The notes beneath the pieces are model-generated. The model was given only the letters and a program-made list of their open reading frames with translations, was not told the origin of the DNA and made no database searches. Of a DNA stretch of 64,000 nucleotides, positions 52,917 through 62,298 are shown piece by piece; position 1 is the first letter of the stretch, and each line of letters starts with the position of its first letter. A program made the position numbers and the translations under genes. The stretch lies in assembly GCA_030683995.1 (NCBI GenBank), contig JAUXPH010000015.1, forward strand, positions 124,001 to 188,000, given 5' to 3'. The DNA comes from Lutibacter sp. (GTDB lineage Bacteria; Bacteroidota; Bacteroidia; Flavobacteriales; Flavobacteriaceae).

Positions 52917-54194
52917 TTAAGCCTTGTTTTTCTTATTTACAATTTCATCCAAGCATAAATTTCCCAGACTTCCTTTGTGCGTATGCACCACTTTTTTGTC
53001 TGGATTAAAAGTGCCTTCATCAATGCTTTTCCCTACAATTTTATAAGCGTCCCTAAAAGGAATTCCGCCTTGAACCAGCTTATTAACTTCCTCAACACTA
53101 AATAAATACAGGTATTTTTCATCTTCAATAATATTCGGTTTTACCTGAATATTTTTTAATGAATACGTCAACATTTCCAAACAGGATTTTAAGGTTGAAA
53201 ATGACGGAATCAATCCTTCTTTCAGCAATTGCAGATCCCGATGATAACCGCTTGGCAAATTGTTTGTGATCAAAGTAAACTCATAAGGCAAGGCCTGAAG
53301 CTTGTTGCATTTTCCCCGGATCAATTCAAAAACATCCGGATTTTTCTTGTGTGGCATAATGCTCGAACCTGTGGTCAATTCATCCGGAAAAGAGATAAAA
53401 CCAAAATTCTGGTTCATGTACAAACAAATATCCATACTCATTTTCGACAAGGTTCCTGCCACCGAACTCATTGCAAAAGCCGTTGATTTTTCTAATTTTC
53501 CCCTGCCCATTTGTGCAGCTACGGAATTGAATTTCAAGGTCTCAAAGTGTAACAATTTTGTGGTAAAATCTCTGTCGATTGGAAAGGAACTTCCGTAACC
53601 TGCTGCGGATCCCAGCGGATTTTGGTCGGCCACTTTGTACGCGGCTTTCAAAAAGTAAATATCGTCTATCAAAGTTTCGGCATAGGCTGAAAACCACAAT
53701 CCGAAAGACGAAGGCATCGCGATTTGTAAATGCGTATAACCCGGCAACAATACGTTTTTATGCTGTTCGGCCAAAGCAATTAACAAGTCGAAAAGTTCGT
53801 CTACGCCTTCATTTATTTCCTTTAAAGCGTCTTTCACAAATAAATGTACATCCACCAAAACCTGGTCGTTTCTTGATCGCGCCGTATGAATTTTTTTGCC
53901 GGTATCACCCAATTTTTCAGTAAGTAAGAACTCTATTTTAGAATGAACGTCTTCAAAAGAATCTTCAATTGTAAAGTTTCCTTCCTCAATAGTTTTTAAA
54001 ATATTTTTCAACTCAATCTCTAAATCAGCAATTTCATCATCCGTTAACAATCCAATTTTATGCAGCATTTTTGCGTGGGCAATATTCCCGATCACATCAT
54101 ATTTTGCCAAAATTAAATCGAGTTCCCTGTCGTTTCCAACGGTGAACAAATCTATTTTTTTATCGGTTGAAAAACCTTTATTCCAAAGTTTCAT
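52917..54194 (-). CDS. argH: Argininosuccinate lyase
   Basis: It splits argininosuccinate into arginine and fumarate, the last step of arginine synthesis. The 425-aa protein shows the family signature GSSIMPHKKNPDVFELIRGK and conserved HTARSRNDQVLVDVHLF and LPGYTHLQIAMP. It is the last gene of the arginine-proline run, separated from argE by 192 bp of repeats; it may be read from the same transcript. Confidence 0.97.
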   Translation of the reverse strand: MKLWNKGFSTDKKIDLFTVGNDRELDLILAKYDVIGNIAHAKMLHKIGLLTDDEIADLEIELKNILKTIEEGNFTIEDSFEDVHSKIEFLLTEKLGDTGKKIHTARSRNDQVLVDVHLFVKDALKEINEGVDELFDLLIALAEQHKNVLLPGYTHLQIAMPSSFGLWFSAYAETLIDDIYFLKAAYKVADQNPLGSAAGYGSSFPIDRDFTTKLLHFETLKFNSVAAQMGRGKLEKSTAFAMSSVAGTLSKMSMDICLYMNQNFGFISFPDELTTGSSIMPHKKNPDVFELIRGKCNKLQALPYEFTLITNNLPSGYHRDLQLLKEGLIPSFSTLKSCLEMLTYSLKNIQVKPNIIEDEKYLYLFSVEEVNKLVQGGIPFRDAYKIVGKSIDEGTFNPDKKVVHTHKGSLGNLCLDEIVNKKNKA

Positions 54195-54223
54195 GGCTTT
54201 ATTGTTTAATCGTTTAGTTGTTT

Positions 54224-54305
54224 CCCTTCGGCTCCGCTCAGGGTGCCAAATCGTGTAATTAATTCATCATTCAAAAAATACACCCCTAACCCCTCTCAAG
54301 AGGGG
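54224..54305. repeat. Two palindromic repeats between argH and argE
   Basis: CCCTTCGGCTCCGCTCAGGG (54224-54243) and CCCCTCT-CA-AGAGGGG (54290-54305, preceded by ACCCCTAA). Both are GC-rich in AT-rich flanks. No ORF of note in the 192-bp gap. Confidence 0.65.
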
Positions 54306-54386
54306 AATTTAACGCTTTTGAATTGTTGAACTGTTTAATTTATAATCCATCATTCAAAATCCAAAATTAAATTCTTGGCATATTGA

Positions 54387-55451
54387 CTAATTAACTAGAA
54401 TTTCTTTTAATATTTTGATATACAACGCAATCCCTTCTTCAATTTCACTCACATAAATAAATTCATCGGCGGTATGTGAGCGAAAACTGTCGCCCGGACC
54501 TAATTTCAAGGACGGACAACTTAGTACGGCTTGGTCTGACAATGTTGGCGAACCGTAGGTTTTTCTGCCCAATTTAATTCCGGCTTCAACAATGGGATGG
54601 TCTTTTGGAATTGAGGATGAATTCAACCGCAACGACCTTGCTTTTACGTCACATTTTACATTCGACTGCACAATTTCTAATACTTCCTGGTTGCTGTAAG
54701 CATCAGTAACCCGCACATCCACCACAAAATTGCAAGTGGCCGGAATAACGTTGTGCTGATTTCCGGCATTGATTTGCGTTACGGTCATTTTTACCTTTCC
54801 CAACATTTCCGATTCCTTCGGAAATTCAAAATTTTGAAACCAATGAACATCTTCAATCGCTTTATAAATGGCATTGTCTCCAATTCCGTGCGCTGCGTGC
54901 CCCGAAGTTCCTTTCGCTTCGCAGTCCAAAACCAACAAACCTTTTTCTGCGATGGCCAAGTGCATTAAGGTTGGTTCGCCTATAATGGCAAAATCGATGG
55001 GCGGAATAATTTGCAACATACTGTTCAATCCGTTCATCCCCGAACTTTCCTCTTCAGCAGAAGCCACCATCACCACATTGTAATTTAAATCGTTCCTCTC
55101 GTAAAAATAAGTAAAAGTCGCCAACAGGGAAACCAAACTTCCGCCGGCATCGTTGCTTCCCAATCCGTACAGTTTTCCGTCCAAAACTTCAGGATTATAA
55201 GGATCTTTTGTGTACCCTTTATTCGGTTTTACGGTGTCGTGATGCGAGTTTAACAAGATCGTTTTTTTGGAAGCATCGAAATACTTATTTTTTGCCCAAA
55301 CATTGTGTTTGTCACTTTCAAAATTGATGTTGTGATTGGAAAACCACTGCATCATTAACTGCGCAGTTTCTTTTTCCTCTCCTGAAAAAGATTGGGTTGC
55401 AATTAAATTTTTAAGCAGTGTTAAGGCTTCCTTTGTTAGCTCGTTTATCAT
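54387..55451 (-). CDS. argE: M20-family deacylase of the arginine pathway (ArgE-like)
   Basis: A predicted zinc peptidase-fold hydrolase that removes the N-acyl group in the arginine pathway. In Bacteroidota, where ArgF' makes N-acyl-citrulline, the natural substrate is probably N-acetyl- or N-succinyl-citrulline rather than acetylornithine. Metal-site motifs: LLNSHHDTVKP, GLGSNDAGGSLVS, ASAEEESSGMNGL and the C-terminal H. Length 354 aa. It shares the operon with argB upstream and argH downstream. Confidence 0.88.
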   Translation of the reverse strand: MINELTKEALTLLKNLIATQSFSGEEKETAQLMMQWFSNHNINFESDKHNVWAKNKYFDASKKTILLNSHHDTVKPNKGYTKDPYNPEVLDGKLYGLGSNDAGGSLVSLLATFTYFYERNDLNYNVVMVASAEEESSGMNGLNSMLQIIPPIDFAIIGEPTLMHLAIAEKGLLVLDCEAKGTSGHAAHGIGDNAIYKAIEDVHWFQNFEFPKESEMLGKVKMTVTQINAGNQHNVIPATCNFVVDVRVTDAYSNQEVLEIVQSNVKCDVKARSLRLNSSSIPKDHPIVEAGIKLGRKTYGSPTLSDQAVLSCPSLKLGPGDSFRSHTADEFIYVSEIEEGIALYIKILKEILVN

Positions 55452-55540
55452 TTATTATTAGTTTCTAAATTTATAATATGCTTTAAAAAAACTGTTTATC
55501 AGAAATTAAAACTTTTCTTTTCTAAAATTCACAACATCAC

Positions 55541-55586
55541 TGTTACACGAAGGTTCACAAAGAATCACAGAGTTGCACAAAGAAAT
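55541..55586. repeat. Intergenic repeat between argE and argB
   Basis: TGTTACACGAAGGTTCACAAAGAATCACAGAGTTGCACAAAG. The imperfect internal units (TTCACAAAG, TTGCACAAAG) make it a short-period repeat. From memory, similar CTTTGTG-rich strings recur between genes in Bacteroidota. Confidence 0.5.
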
Positions 55587-55600
55587 ATATTTATAATAAT

Positions 55601-56395
55601 TCAACTTAAATAATCAATTGTTAATGTTGTATGCAAATTATTTGTTTTTTGAATGAGCGAAGCATCGCCAATGTTCACTTTTTTCACCCCTTTTTTTAGT
55701 GCGTTAAAACAATTGTGAAGCTTGGGAATCATTCCTTCTGAAATAATCCCTTCTTCAATTAATTGTTCATATTTATTTAAATTAATATGTTGAATGACCG
55801 AATTTTTATCGGCAATGTTTTCCAATACACCTTTCAATTCAAAAATATAATTCAATTCCACTTCATAAAAATCGCTCATCGCAATGGCCATTTCAGAAGC
55901 AATCGTATCGGCGTTAGTGTTTAATAATTGTCCGTTCTTGTCGTGCGTAATCGCGCAAAAAACCGGCGTCACTTTATTTTGCAACAACACCTTTATAAAT
56001 CCGGAATTAATCGCATCCACATCGCCCGCAAACCCGTAATCAACCTCAGCAACGATTCTTTTGTGCGCCAAAATGCAATTGGCATCGGCACCCGACAAAC
56101 CCAACGCATTGCAGTTCATTTTTTGTAATTGCGCCGTAATTTTTTTGTTCAGCAATCCGGCATACACCATGGTCACCACTTCCAAAGTCGCTTCATCGGT
56201 CACCCTTCTTCCCGCAACCATTTTTGGCTGTAAACCCATTGCTTCAGAAATTTCGGTTGCCCTTTTTCCGCCGCCGTGGACCAGAATTTTTGGAGCATCC
56301 AATTCGGCAAAATCTTTTAAAAATGAAATTAGGGCCACTTCATCATTGATGATGTTTCCGCCAATTTTCACTATTTTGAGCTTACTTTTTTTCAT
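55601..56395 (-). CDS. argB: N-acylglutamate kinase
   Basis: It phosphorylates N-acetyl- (or N-succinyl-) glutamate, step 2 of arginine synthesis. The 264-aa amino-acid kinase fold has KIVKIGGNIIND, VHGGGKRATEIS, GLSGADANCI and NTNADTIASEMAIAM. Bacteroidota ArgB can prefer succinylated substrate; the sequence alone does not settle this. Arginine feedback residues cannot be judged. Confidence 0.93.
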   Translation of the reverse strand: MKKSKLKIVKIGGNIINDEVALISFLKDFAELDAPKILVHGGGKRATEISEAMGLQPKMVAGRRVTDEATLEVVTMVYAGLLNKKITAQLQKMNCNALGLSGADANCILAHKRIVAEVDYGFAGDVDAINSGFIKVLLQNKVTPVFCAITHDKNGQLLNTNADTIASEMAIAMSDFYEVELNYIFELKGVLENIADKNSVIQHINLNKYEQLIEEGIISEGMIPKLHNCFNALKKGVKKVNIGDASLIQKTNNLHTTLTIDYLS

Positions 56396-56408
56396 TTTTA
56401 TGATTTAA

Positions 56409-56463
56409 CCTCTCGACTGCGCTCGAGGAGACGTTTGTCAGGTCGAGCGAACTCGAGACCTCT
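56409..56463. repeat. Palindromic repeat between argB and argF'
   Basis: CCTCTCGACTGCGCTCGAGGAG followed by GGTCGAGCGAACTCGAGACC. These are TCGAG-based inverted arms that fill the 70-bp gap. The type is, from memory, common in Flavobacteria. Confidence 0.6.
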
Positions 56464-56465
56464 TT

Positions 56466-57413
56466 TTAATTATTCTCCAATATTTTCTTCAACACAATTT
56501 GCGCTGAATATGTTCTGTTATTCGCCTGTTGAATCACTATGGAATTCTCGGAATCAATCACTTCATCAGCAACAATAACGTTTCTTCGAACGGGCAAACA
56601 ATGCATAAATTTCGCGTTGTTCGTCAGTTTCATTTTTTCTGAAGTAATTGTCCACGCGCTGTCCGAATTCATAACCCTTCCATAATCTTTAAAAGAACTC
56701 CAATTTTTGACATACACAAAATCGGCATTTTCAAATGCTTTTTCCTGATTGTGTTCTATGGTCGAATTTTTGGTGATTTCAGGATCCAGCTCATAACCTT
56801 CGGGATGCGTAATCACAAAATCAGCTTCCTGCAATTGCATCATTTCCACAAAAGAATTTGCCACTGCGTGTGGCAACGCTTTTGGATGCGGCGCCCAGGA
56901 CAACACTACTTTTGGTTTGTGCGCGGGTTTAAATTCTTCCATCGTAATGGCATCAGCCAAAGCCTGCAACGGATGTCCGGTTGCGCTTTCCATATTTACT
57001 ACCGGAATTCCGGCGTATTTTTTAAAGCTGCTAATCACAATTTCCGCCTGGTCTTTTTCTTTATCTGTAAGCGATGCAAAAGCCCTGATGGCCACAATAT
57101 CGCAATATTGCGCAATCACTTTGGCCGCTTCTTTTACGTGTTCCGATTTTGAGCCATCCATAATGGCGCCATCTTCATATTCCAACTCCCAGCCTTCACT
57201 GCCAAAATTCATCACTATCACCTTCATTCCCAGATTTTGAGCAGCTTTTTGTGTGCTTAAACGCGTGCGCAAACTGTTGTTAAAAAACAACATACAAATC
57301 GTTTTGCCTTCGCCTAAAGCTTTGTTTTGCAGCGGATTTTTCTTGATTTCAAGCGCTTCCTGAACCGCTTTTTGCAGATTTCCAAGATCGTTTATATTGG
57401 TAAAATGTATCAT
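56466..57413 (-). CDS. argF': N-acylornithine carbamoyltransferase (ArgF')
   Basis: It carbamoylates N-acetyl- or N-succinylornithine to N-acylcitrulline, replacing the usual ArgF. The 315-aa protein is close to the B. fragilis succinylornithine enzyme: FFNNSLRTRLSTQKAAQNLGM (carbamoyl phosphate), GHPLQALADA, SWAPHPKALPHAVANSF and FMHCLPVRRNVIV. At residue 90 (DGSKSEH), where B. fragilis has Pro and the Xanthomonas acetyl enzyme has Glu, this protein has Ser. Overlaps proB by 4 bp. Confidence 0.95.
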   Translation of the reverse strand: MIHFTNINDLGNLQKAVQEALEIKKNPLQNKALGEGKTICMLFFNNSLRTRLSTQKAAQNLGMKVIVMNFGSEGWELEYEDGAIMDGSKSEHVKEAAKVIAQYCDIVAIRAFASLTDKEKDQAEIVISSFKKYAGIPVVNMESATGHPLQALADAITMEEFKPAHKPKVVLSWAPHPKALPHAVANSFVEMMQLQEADFVITHPEGYELDPEITKNSTIEHNQEKAFENADFVYVKNWSSFKDYGRVMNSDSAWTITSEKMKLTNNAKFMHCLPVRRNVIVADEVIDSENSIVIQQANNRTYSAQIVLKKILENN

Positions 57414-58192
57414 TTTAAAGTGATTTTTGTGAAAACAGATTTATTTTGAATGGCATCAATCATAAAATTATCATTTAAGCCATTGAGAATCCACGTTTCT
57501 ATATTGGCATTTTGGGCGATTTCCGCGGCCTCAATTTTTGAAATCATTCCGCCTGTTCCTCCTGATGAAATGGTTTTTTCAGCTTCCTTTTTCAGCGATT
57601 GAATGTCGGAAGTTTCCAAAATCGTTTTTTCATGGTGATTGTGCATCGATTCTTTCGTGTAAATCCCATGGGTGTTGGTGGCTATAATCAATAAATCAGC
57701 TTGTAACAATGCCGCGGTTAAAGCCGACAATTTATCGTTGTCGCCAAATTTAATTTCATCGGTGGCAACGGTGTCATTTTCATTGATAATAGGAATGTAA
57801 TTGTTTTCAACTAAAACATTGATGGTATTCACAATATTTATTTTAGATTGTTCTTTTTCAAAATCGGAATACGACAGCAAACATTGGGAAGTAAGCAATC
57901 CCAATTCCCTGAAACATTCCTGGTAAATTCGCATTAAATGCGGCTGTCCGATCGATGCCAACGCCTGTTTTACGTTTATTTTTTTTCCGTTGCTTTCCAG
58001 TTTCACAAACTGTTTTGCCACCGCAATGGCGCCGGAACTCACAATCACAAATTCATAATCGTCCTGTAAACGGGCAATTTGTTTTGCAATATCTTCCATT
58101 TTGCCTCTGGAGATGTTGTCGCTCTCTTTGGTCAGCACATTTGTGCCGATTTTCAACAATATTCTTTTCTTACCTAATTTGCCCATTTCCAT
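57410..58192 (-). CDS. proB: Glutamate 5-kinase without PUA domain
   Basis: The first step of proline synthesis. The 260-aa enzyme is the short form, a single amino-acid kinase domain (LLKIGTNVLTKES, VSSGAIAVAKQF, NENDTVATDEIKFGDNDKLSA, SGGTGGMISKIEAAE), lacking the C-terminal PUA domain of E. coli ProB. It overlaps the end of proA by 23 bp and overlaps argF' by 4 bp, so the three are surely one transcript. Confidence 0.95.
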   Translation of the reverse strand: MEMGKLGKKRILLKIGTNVLTKESDNISRGKMEDIAKQIARLQDDYEFVIVSSGAIAVAKQFVKLESNGKKINVKQALASIGQPHLMRIYQECFRELGLLTSQCLLSYSDFEKEQSKINIVNTINVLVENNYIPIINENDTVATDEIKFGDNDKLSALTAALLQADLLIIATNTHGIYTKESMHNHHEKTILETSDIQSLKKEAEKTISSGGTGGMISKIEAAEIAQNANIETWILNGLNDNFMIDAIQNKSVFTKITLK

Positions 58193-59366
58193 ATATATAC
58201 CACTTGTTAGTCACTAAATGTTGCAGTCCCATCGGACCTCTGTGATGCAGTTTATCGGTGCTTATCGCCAATTCTCCGCCCAAACCAAACTGTCCGCCAT
58301 CCGTAAAACGCGTCGACGCATTTTGGTAAACTGCTGCCGAATCAACCGATTCCATAAATATTTGGGCTGTTTCACTGTTTTTGGTAATGATCACTGCCGA
58401 ATGACCGCCTCCGTACTTGTTGATTTTTTCAATGGCTTCTTCGGATGAATTTACGCTTCCCAAAACAATTTTATAATCCAAAAACTCTTCAAACCAAACG
58501 GATTCATCTGTAAAAGCAGCAACATTTTTAAAAGTTGACAATGCATTATCACCCAAAATTTTAACATTGAATTCCAATAATGCAACAATCAGTTTTTCAA
58601 TGAATATTTCTTTATTCGGCAAATTTGAATTGATCAACACTTTGTCGGCCGCGTTGCAGGCCGATATTTTTGTGATTTTTGCGTTGAGAATTACTTTTAG
58701 CGCTATTTCTAAATCAGCATCCTTGTCCACATACATAAAATTATTGCCGCGACCGCTCACAATCACCGGACAAGTGGCGTATTGTTTCACAAAGTCGATT
58801 AAATTTTCACCCCCGCGCGGCACAATCAAATCCACTTTTTGGGTTGGATGTTGCAAAAACGCCTGCGTTTCTGTTCTGTTATAATTTAAATATTCAAACC
58901 AATCGCCTGGAATATTGTTTTCTCCCAAGGCCTTGTGCCACAAATCCACAATCATTAAATTTGAATTTACCGACTCTTTTCCGCCTTTCAACAAGATTTT
59001 ATTTCCCGATTTAAAGGCAATTCCGGCCGCTTCAACAGTAACATCTGGCCTTGATTCATAAATGATTAAAACCGTACCGAATGGCGCTGTTTTATTGGTG
59101 ATTTTCATTCCGTTTTCATGGGTGAAATGATACAATTCTTTCCCAACCGGATCCACATCAGCCACCAATTGCTTCAGCGACAAAATCATTTCCTTAATTT
59201 TTGCTTCATCCACTTTTAAACGGTCGGCCATCGCCAAATCATTGCCCGTATAATTATTAACGTCCGTTTTATTGGCCTCCAGCAAAGCCAATTTTTCACC
59301 TTCAATCAATGCTGCCATCGATAGCAAAACGGCGTTTTTTTGTTGTGAAGTCAGAGCAATGTTCAT
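58170..59366 (-). CDS. proA: Glutamate-5-semialdehyde dehydrogenase
   Basis: It reduces glutamyl phosphate to the semialdehyde, step 2 of proline synthesis. The 398-aa ALDH-fold protein shows PFGTVLIIYESRPDVTVEAAGIAFKSGN, LIVPRGGENLIDFVKQYA and ACNAADKVLIN (catalytic Cys). Its start codon overlaps the argD stop as TGATG. Confidence 0.96.
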   Translation of the reverse strand: MNIALTSQQKNAVLLSMAALIEGEKLALLEANKTDVNNYTGNDLAMADRLKVDEAKIKEMILSLKQLVADVDPVGKELYHFTHENGMKITNKTAPFGTVLIIYESRPDVTVEAAGIAFKSGNKILLKGGKESVNSNLMIVDLWHKALGENNIPGDWFEYLNYNRTETQAFLQHPTQKVDLIVPRGGENLIDFVKQYATCPVIVSGRGNNFMYVDKDADLEIALKVILNAKITKISACNAADKVLINSNLPNKEIFIEKLIVALLEFNVKILGDNALSTFKNVAAFTDESVWFEEFLDYKIVLGSVNSSEEAIEKINKYGGGHSAVIITKNSETAQIFMESVDSAAVYQNASTRFTDGGQFGLGGELAISTDKLHHRGPMGLQHLVTNKWYIYGNGQIR

Positions 59367-60493
59367 CAGATTAAAATTTCTTTCAAAGCGTTTATAAAAA
59401 TATCGATGTGCTCTTTTTTGGCACTTAAAGGCGGCAAAATTCTGAGCAGGTTTTTATTGTTTGATCCACCGGTAAAAATAAGCTTGTCGAAAATGAGTTT
59501 TTTTCGCAATTCGCCCACTTCAAAATCGAATTCCACGCCCAGCATCAAACCTTTTCCTTTTACTTTTTTAATTTGGGGAACCGTTTTAATTTCTTCAGAA
59601 AAATATTGGAAAACTTCATTCACATTGTCCATCAATTTCTCTTTTTCAATAATATCCAAAACAGCAATTCCTGCTGCGCAAGCCAAATGATTTCCGCCAA
59701 ATGTTGTACCCAACATGCCGTATTTGGCTTTGTATTTATCGGCAATCAACACGCCGCCAATGGGAAATCCGTTGCCCATTCCTTTTGCCGTGGTGATCAC
59801 ATCAGGCTGAATATGGTGGTGCTGAAAAGCGAAAAATTTTCCGCTTCTTCCATAACCCGATTGCACTTCATCTAAAATCAGCAATACGCCATTTTCATTA
59901 CATTCCCTCTGAACTTCCTGAAAAAACGCAGTAGTTCCTTCATCCAAACCGCCAACCCCCTGAATTCCCTCAATGATTACGGCAGCCACATCTCCTTTTC
60001 CAATTTCGTGAATCACCAACTCAATATCATTCAACGGCAAAAAAGTCACTTTTTGCTGCAAATTTATGGGAGCGTTTATCGAGGCATTGTCGGTTACCGC
60101 CACCGCTGCGGATGTTCTTCCGTGAAACGCATTTTTAAAAGCGATTATCGTGCTTTTTCCGGTTTCAAATGAAGCCAGTTTTAGCGCATTTTCGATCGCT
60201 TCGGCACCAGAATTACACAAAAACAAGTTGTAATTTTCACAACCCGATAATTTTCCCAATTTATGGGCCAATTCCTGTTGAAGCGGATTGACAATTGAAT
60301 TGGAATAAAATCCGATTTTAGTCAGTTGTTCGCTCAAGGATTTTACATATTCGGGATGCGAATGTCCGATAGAAATGACACCGTGGCCGCCGTAAAAATC
60401 CAAATATTTTGTATTGTTTTCATCCCAAACATAAACGCCTTCTGCCTTTACTGGCGTTACGTTGTAGAGCGGATAAACATCAAATAATTCCAT
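59366..60493 (-). CDS. argD: Acetyl/succinylornithine aminotransferase
   Basis: A PLP enzyme that transaminates the N-acyl-glutamate semialdehyde to N-acylornithine, step 4 of the arginine route. The 375-aa class III fold has YLDFYGGHGVISIGHSHPEY, CNSGAEAIENALKLA, FHGRTSAAVAVT, LDEVQSGYGRSGKFFAFQHH and ITTAKGMGNGFPIGG (PLP Lys). It lies between proC and proA. Confidence 0.95.
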   Translation of the reverse strand: MELFDVYPLYNVTPVKAEGVYVWDENNTKYLDFYGGHGVISIGHSHPEYVKSLSEQLTKIGFYSNSIVNPLQQELAHKLGKLSGCENYNLFLCNSGAEAIENALKLASFETGKSTIIAFKNAFHGRTSAAVAVTDNASINAPINLQQKVTFLPLNDIELVIHEIGKGDVAAVIIEGIQGVGGLDEGTTAFFQEVQRECNENGVLLILDEVQSGYGRSGKFFAFQHHHIQPDVITTAKGMGNGFPIGGVLIADKYKAKYGMLGTTFGGNHLACAAGIAVLDIIEKEKLMDNVNEVFQYFSEEIKTVPQIKKVKGKGLMLGVEFDFEVGELRKKLIFDKLIFTGGSNNKNLLRILPPLSAKKEHIDIFINALKEILI

Positions 60494-60503
60494 TTTTTAT
60501 GTT

Positions 60504-61298
60504 TTAAATCTGATTTATTTTTTCAAAGGAAGTGATCAAACCTTTGATTAAAGATGAACTCAGTCCCTGATGTTCCATTTCATTCAAGCCTTCAATTGTA
60601 CAGCCGCTTGGCGTGGTCACTTTGTCTATTTCCTGCTCGGGATGGTTGCCCGATTGTATCAACAGACTCGCCGCACCTAAACAGGTATGCATTGCCAGTT
60701 CCTGCGCTTCTTTGGCGTCAAATCCCAACTGAATCGCGCCTTGTGAAGTTGCCCTGATCAACCGCATCCAAAATGCGATGCCGCTGGCGCAAATCACGGT
60801 GGCGGATTGCATTAATTTTTCTTCAATGCAAAGTGTTTTTCCCAATGAATTAAATATGGTTTTGGCCAATTCAATATTTTCCATGCCTTTTTGGTTGGCA
60901 CTGATGCAAGTCATCGATTTCCCAACCGAAATTGCCGTATTTGGCATTGACCTGATGATTGCTGTATCTGATCCCAAAAAACTTTCAATCTCTTCAATTT
61001 TTCGGCCGGTTACCGTTGAAATAATGGTGTGTTTCTTCGGATTTACAACCTCTTTTATTTCTTCCAGCACCGTTTGCAACTGTTTTGGCTGCACAGAAAT
61101 AATGACGATATCCGAAGATCGGACGGCTTTTTTGTTTTCCGTAGAAATTTTAACATTCGGCAGTTTTTCCCAAGAACTTAAAGAAGACGTGTCTCTTTTT
61201 GTTAAATACAAATTCTTTACCTTAAAATCTTTTTGCGTTAAAATTCCGATTGCGATGGAATACCCTAAATTTCCTGCGCCGATGATTGCTATTTTCAT
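60504..61298 (-). CDS. proC: Pyrroline-5-carboxylate reductase
   Basis: The last step of proline synthesis. The 264-aa protein begins with the NAD(P) loop IGAGNLGYSIAIGIL and shows IISTVTGRKIEEIE, SMPNTAISVGKSMTCIS and CLGAASLLIQSG...VTTPSGCTIEGL. Together with proA and proB it places the full proline route inside the arginine cluster. Confidence 0.96.
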   Translation of the reverse strand: MKIAIIGAGNLGYSIAIGILTQKDFKVKNLYLTKRDTSSLSSWEKLPNVKISTENKKAVRSSDIVIISVQPKQLQTVLEEIKEVVNPKKHTIISTVTGRKIEEIESFLGSDTAIIRSMPNTAISVGKSMTCISANQKGMENIELAKTIFNSLGKTLCIEEKLMQSATVICASGIAFWMRLIRATSQGAIQLGFDAKEAQELAMHTCLGAASLLIQSGNHPEQEIDKVTTPSGCTIEGLNEMEHQGLSSSLIKGLITSFEKINQI

Positions 61299-61320
61299 TT
61301 CCTATTTCTATTTATATCTT

Positions 61321-62298
61321 TTAAAATGCGGTTGCTTTTAAATTCAACCCTTCCGATTCATTCAATCCAAGCATCAAATTCATATTTTGAATGGCCTGCC
61401 CTGAGGCTCCTTTCAGTAAATTGTCTATCACCGAAGTGATTAACAACGTGTTGTTGTGTTTTTCCAAATGAATAAAACAATTGTTGGTATTGACCACTTG
61501 TTTTAAATGAATGGGCACTTTTGAAATATGGGTGAATTGCGCGTCTTTATAAAAATCCTCATACAATTTGTAAGCATTTTCCAACGTATCTTCAAACTTT
61601 AAATACACCGAAGCAAAAATTCCCCTGCTGAAATTTCCCCTGTTCGGAATAAAAAACAATTCCTCCGAAAAACCAGATTGCAATGCAATCAAACTTTCAT
61701 TTATTTCACCCAAATGCTGGTGCGTAAATGCTTTATAAATCGAAAAATTATTGTCTCTCCAGCTAAAATGCGTGGTTTCTCCCGTCGAAACCCCTGCGCC
61801 TGTTGACCCTGTTGTTGCATTGATATGAACAGAATAATGTAACAAATGATGTTTCGCCAAAGGCAATAAAGCCAGTTGAATGGCGGAGGCAAAACAACCC
61901 GGATTTGCAATATAATTGGCCGCTTTGATCTTCTCTTTTTGAAGTTCGGGCAAACCGTACACAAATTCATTACCTTGAAAATCAGCATCATTTTTCAACC
62001 TGAAATCGTTGCTTAAATCGATAATTTTCGTGTATTTGGAAAATTGATGCTGTTCCAAAAACTTTTTTGAATTTCCGTGACCCAAACACAAAAAGAGCAC
62101 ATCAACAGTCGGATTTATTTTATCAGTGAATTTCAAATCAATTTGACCCAACAAATCCTGATGAACCGCATAAACAGCATTGCCGGCATTTGAAGTGCTG
62201 TACACAAAATCCAATGCAACTTTTGAATGGTTCACCAGCAACCTAATCAATTCGCCTGCGGTATAACCTGCGCCGCCAACAATACCTGCTTTAATCAT
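61321..62298 (-). CDS. argC: N-acylglutamate-5-phosphate reductase
   Basis: Step 3 of arginine synthesis. The 325-aa protein has GIVGGAGYTAGELIRLLVNHSK (NADP), the catalytic NPGCFASAIQLALLPL, and HINATTGSTGAGVSTGETTHFSWRDNN. It overlaps argG by 4 bp (ATGA). Confidence 0.96.
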   Translation of the reverse strand: MIKAGIVGGAGYTAGELIRLLVNHSKVALDFVYSTSNAGNAVYAVHQDLLGQIDLKFTDKINPTVDVLFLCLGHGNSKKFLEQHQFSKYTKIIDLSNDFRLKNDADFQGNEFVYGLPELQKEKIKAANYIANPGCFASAIQLALLPLAKHHLLHYSVHINATTGSTGAGVSTGETTHFSWRDNNFSIYKAFTHQHLGEINESLIALQSGFSEELFFIPNRGNFSRGIFASVYLKFEDTLENAYKLYEDFYKDAQFTHISKVPIHLKQVVNTNNCFIHLEKHNNTLLITSVIDNLLKGASGQAIQNMNLMLGLNESEGLNLKATAF

